From positions 4,089,001 through 4,153,000 of the forward strand of contig NZ_CP133148.1 in NCBI RefSeq assembly GCF_036488675.1: DNA of 64,000 nucleotides, read 5' to 3'. The DNA is from Sinorhizobium chiapasense. GTDB taxonomy: Bacteria; Pseudomonadota; Alphaproteobacteria; Rhizobiales; Rhizobiaceae. The notes below the pieces were generated by a model. It did not search any database. It was given only the letters and a program-made list of their open reading frames with translations, and was not told where the DNA came from. The translations under genes were made by a program, and so were the position numbers. Shown here in pieces: positions 63,655 through 64,000 of this stretch (its first letter is position 1; every line of letters starts with the position of its first letter).

Positions 63655-64000
63655 TTAATTTTTTTCGAGTTTCGGGTTCCAGACGAATTTGTTGCTTGGC
63701 CGACCGCCGGAACTACTCTCCGGCGTAACGATCCGGCGGCAGTAGCAGGCCTCGATCAGATGCTCGGTCGCTTCCTCGACCACCTCGCGGTCGGTCAATC
63801 CGGCCCATTGCTTTTGGTGAATGTCGCGGAGCGAAAACGTCTCCGGCAATTGCCGCCGTCGCTCGATGATCAGCCGCGCTCCGTCCTCGACCAGTGAGCG
63901 CCCGGAGGCATAGAGGCGGTCAGCGTGGTTCCTGAGATAGCCGGCCCAGTCGAGAGCCCGTTCGAGTGCCGGGATGCCGACCTCGAACAGCTTGTCCGGC
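63655..64000 (-). CDS. DUF3987-type primase/helicase-like protein (partial, C-terminus only)
   Basis: About 114 C-terminal residues enter from the right edge and end at 63655: EVGIPALERALDWAGYLRNH, HADRLYASGRSLVEDGARLI, PETFSLRDIHQKQWAGLTDR and a closing GRPSNKFVWNPKLEKN. This is the end of the DUF3987 family common in prophages and integrative elements, where it is thought to act in DNA replication. The start is outside the window. Supports the prophage/ICE nature of the island. Confidence 0.8.
   Translation of the reverse strand, partial: PDKLFEVGIPALERALDWAGYLRNHADRLYASGRSLVEDGARLIIERRRQLPETFSLRDIHQKQWAGLTDREVVEEATEHLIEACYCRRIVTPESSSGGRPSNKFVWNPKLEKN

Larger units (their letters stand above)
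55008..64000. other. Accessory island or prophage remnant adjoining tRNA-Ser
   Basis: From the tRNA 3' end onward the content changes: an orphan terminase small subunit, a decayed frame, a repeat protein, an AraC regulator, unknown small exported proteins, and a DUF3987 primase end at the right edge. Some genes are visibly poorer in GC than the core (for example 61886-62365). No integrase and no second copy of the tRNA 3' end are seen inside the window, so the right border must lie beyond it. Confidence 0.75.

Overview
The window is GC-rich alphaproteobacterial chromosome. Gene content and order point to Sinorhizobium/Ensifer: orfA-pit, dnaKJ, polA next to a marR gene, a smeAB-smeR type efflux locus, and Rhizobiaceae-type intergenic palindromic repeats. 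About 55 kb is conserved core chromosome. The last 9 kb, starting at the 3' end of a tRNA-Ser gene, is an accessory island.

Layout of the core: (1) 1-6.5 kb: an AraC/methylguanine-methyltransferase (left edge, partial), DUF2244 protein, nth, adenosine kinase, SH3-domain protein, a 2-hydroxyacid dehydrogenase, GNAT and MoeB-like genes. (2) 6.5-15.7 kb: recF, orfA-pit behind a PHO box, dnaJ, dnaK and a class A penicillin-binding protein. (3) 15.7-24.9 kb: a triple anti-Shine-Dalgarno sRNA (alpha-r14 type), an EamA transporter, a YbhN-like membrane protein, an M20 peptidase, marR, an alpha-r7 (Smr7C-like) sRNA and polA. (4) 24.9-30.1 kb: a signalling cluster of stand-alone CheB, a CheB-CheR-PAS-HWE kinase fusion and a response regulator. 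(5) 30-35.4 kb: a MFP-RND-TetR efflux locus with an AcrR-like operator. (6) 35.7-50.5 kb: an amino-sugar catabolic region with an ABC importer, murQ, a BadF-type kinase, a GntR regulator, a SIS protein, nagA, then an IS630-family insertion, cutC, a ROK kinase and an amidase. (7) 50.9-54.5 kb: CysZ-like protein, slyX, a BMP-type binding protein, msrA and a small membrane protein.

The island (55.0 kb to the right edge) holds a signal-peptide protein with an apparent frameshift, an orphan phage terminase small subunit, a decayed reading frame, a secreted (K-D-K-P-G/S)n repeat protein, an AraC regulator, and a tightly packed operon of small exported proteins around a secreted staphylococcal-nuclease/Excalibur protein. 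It ends in the C-terminus of a DUF3987 primase-like protein. No integrase is visible in the window.

Dispersed repeats are a strong theme. Six copies of a two-hairpin element of about 100 bp, two RIME-like GC-rich elements and several smaller palindromes sit in intergenic gaps, mostly at operon ends. Start codons were chosen from family length, ribosome-binding sites and overlaps. Family assignments come from reading the sequence, not from database searches.
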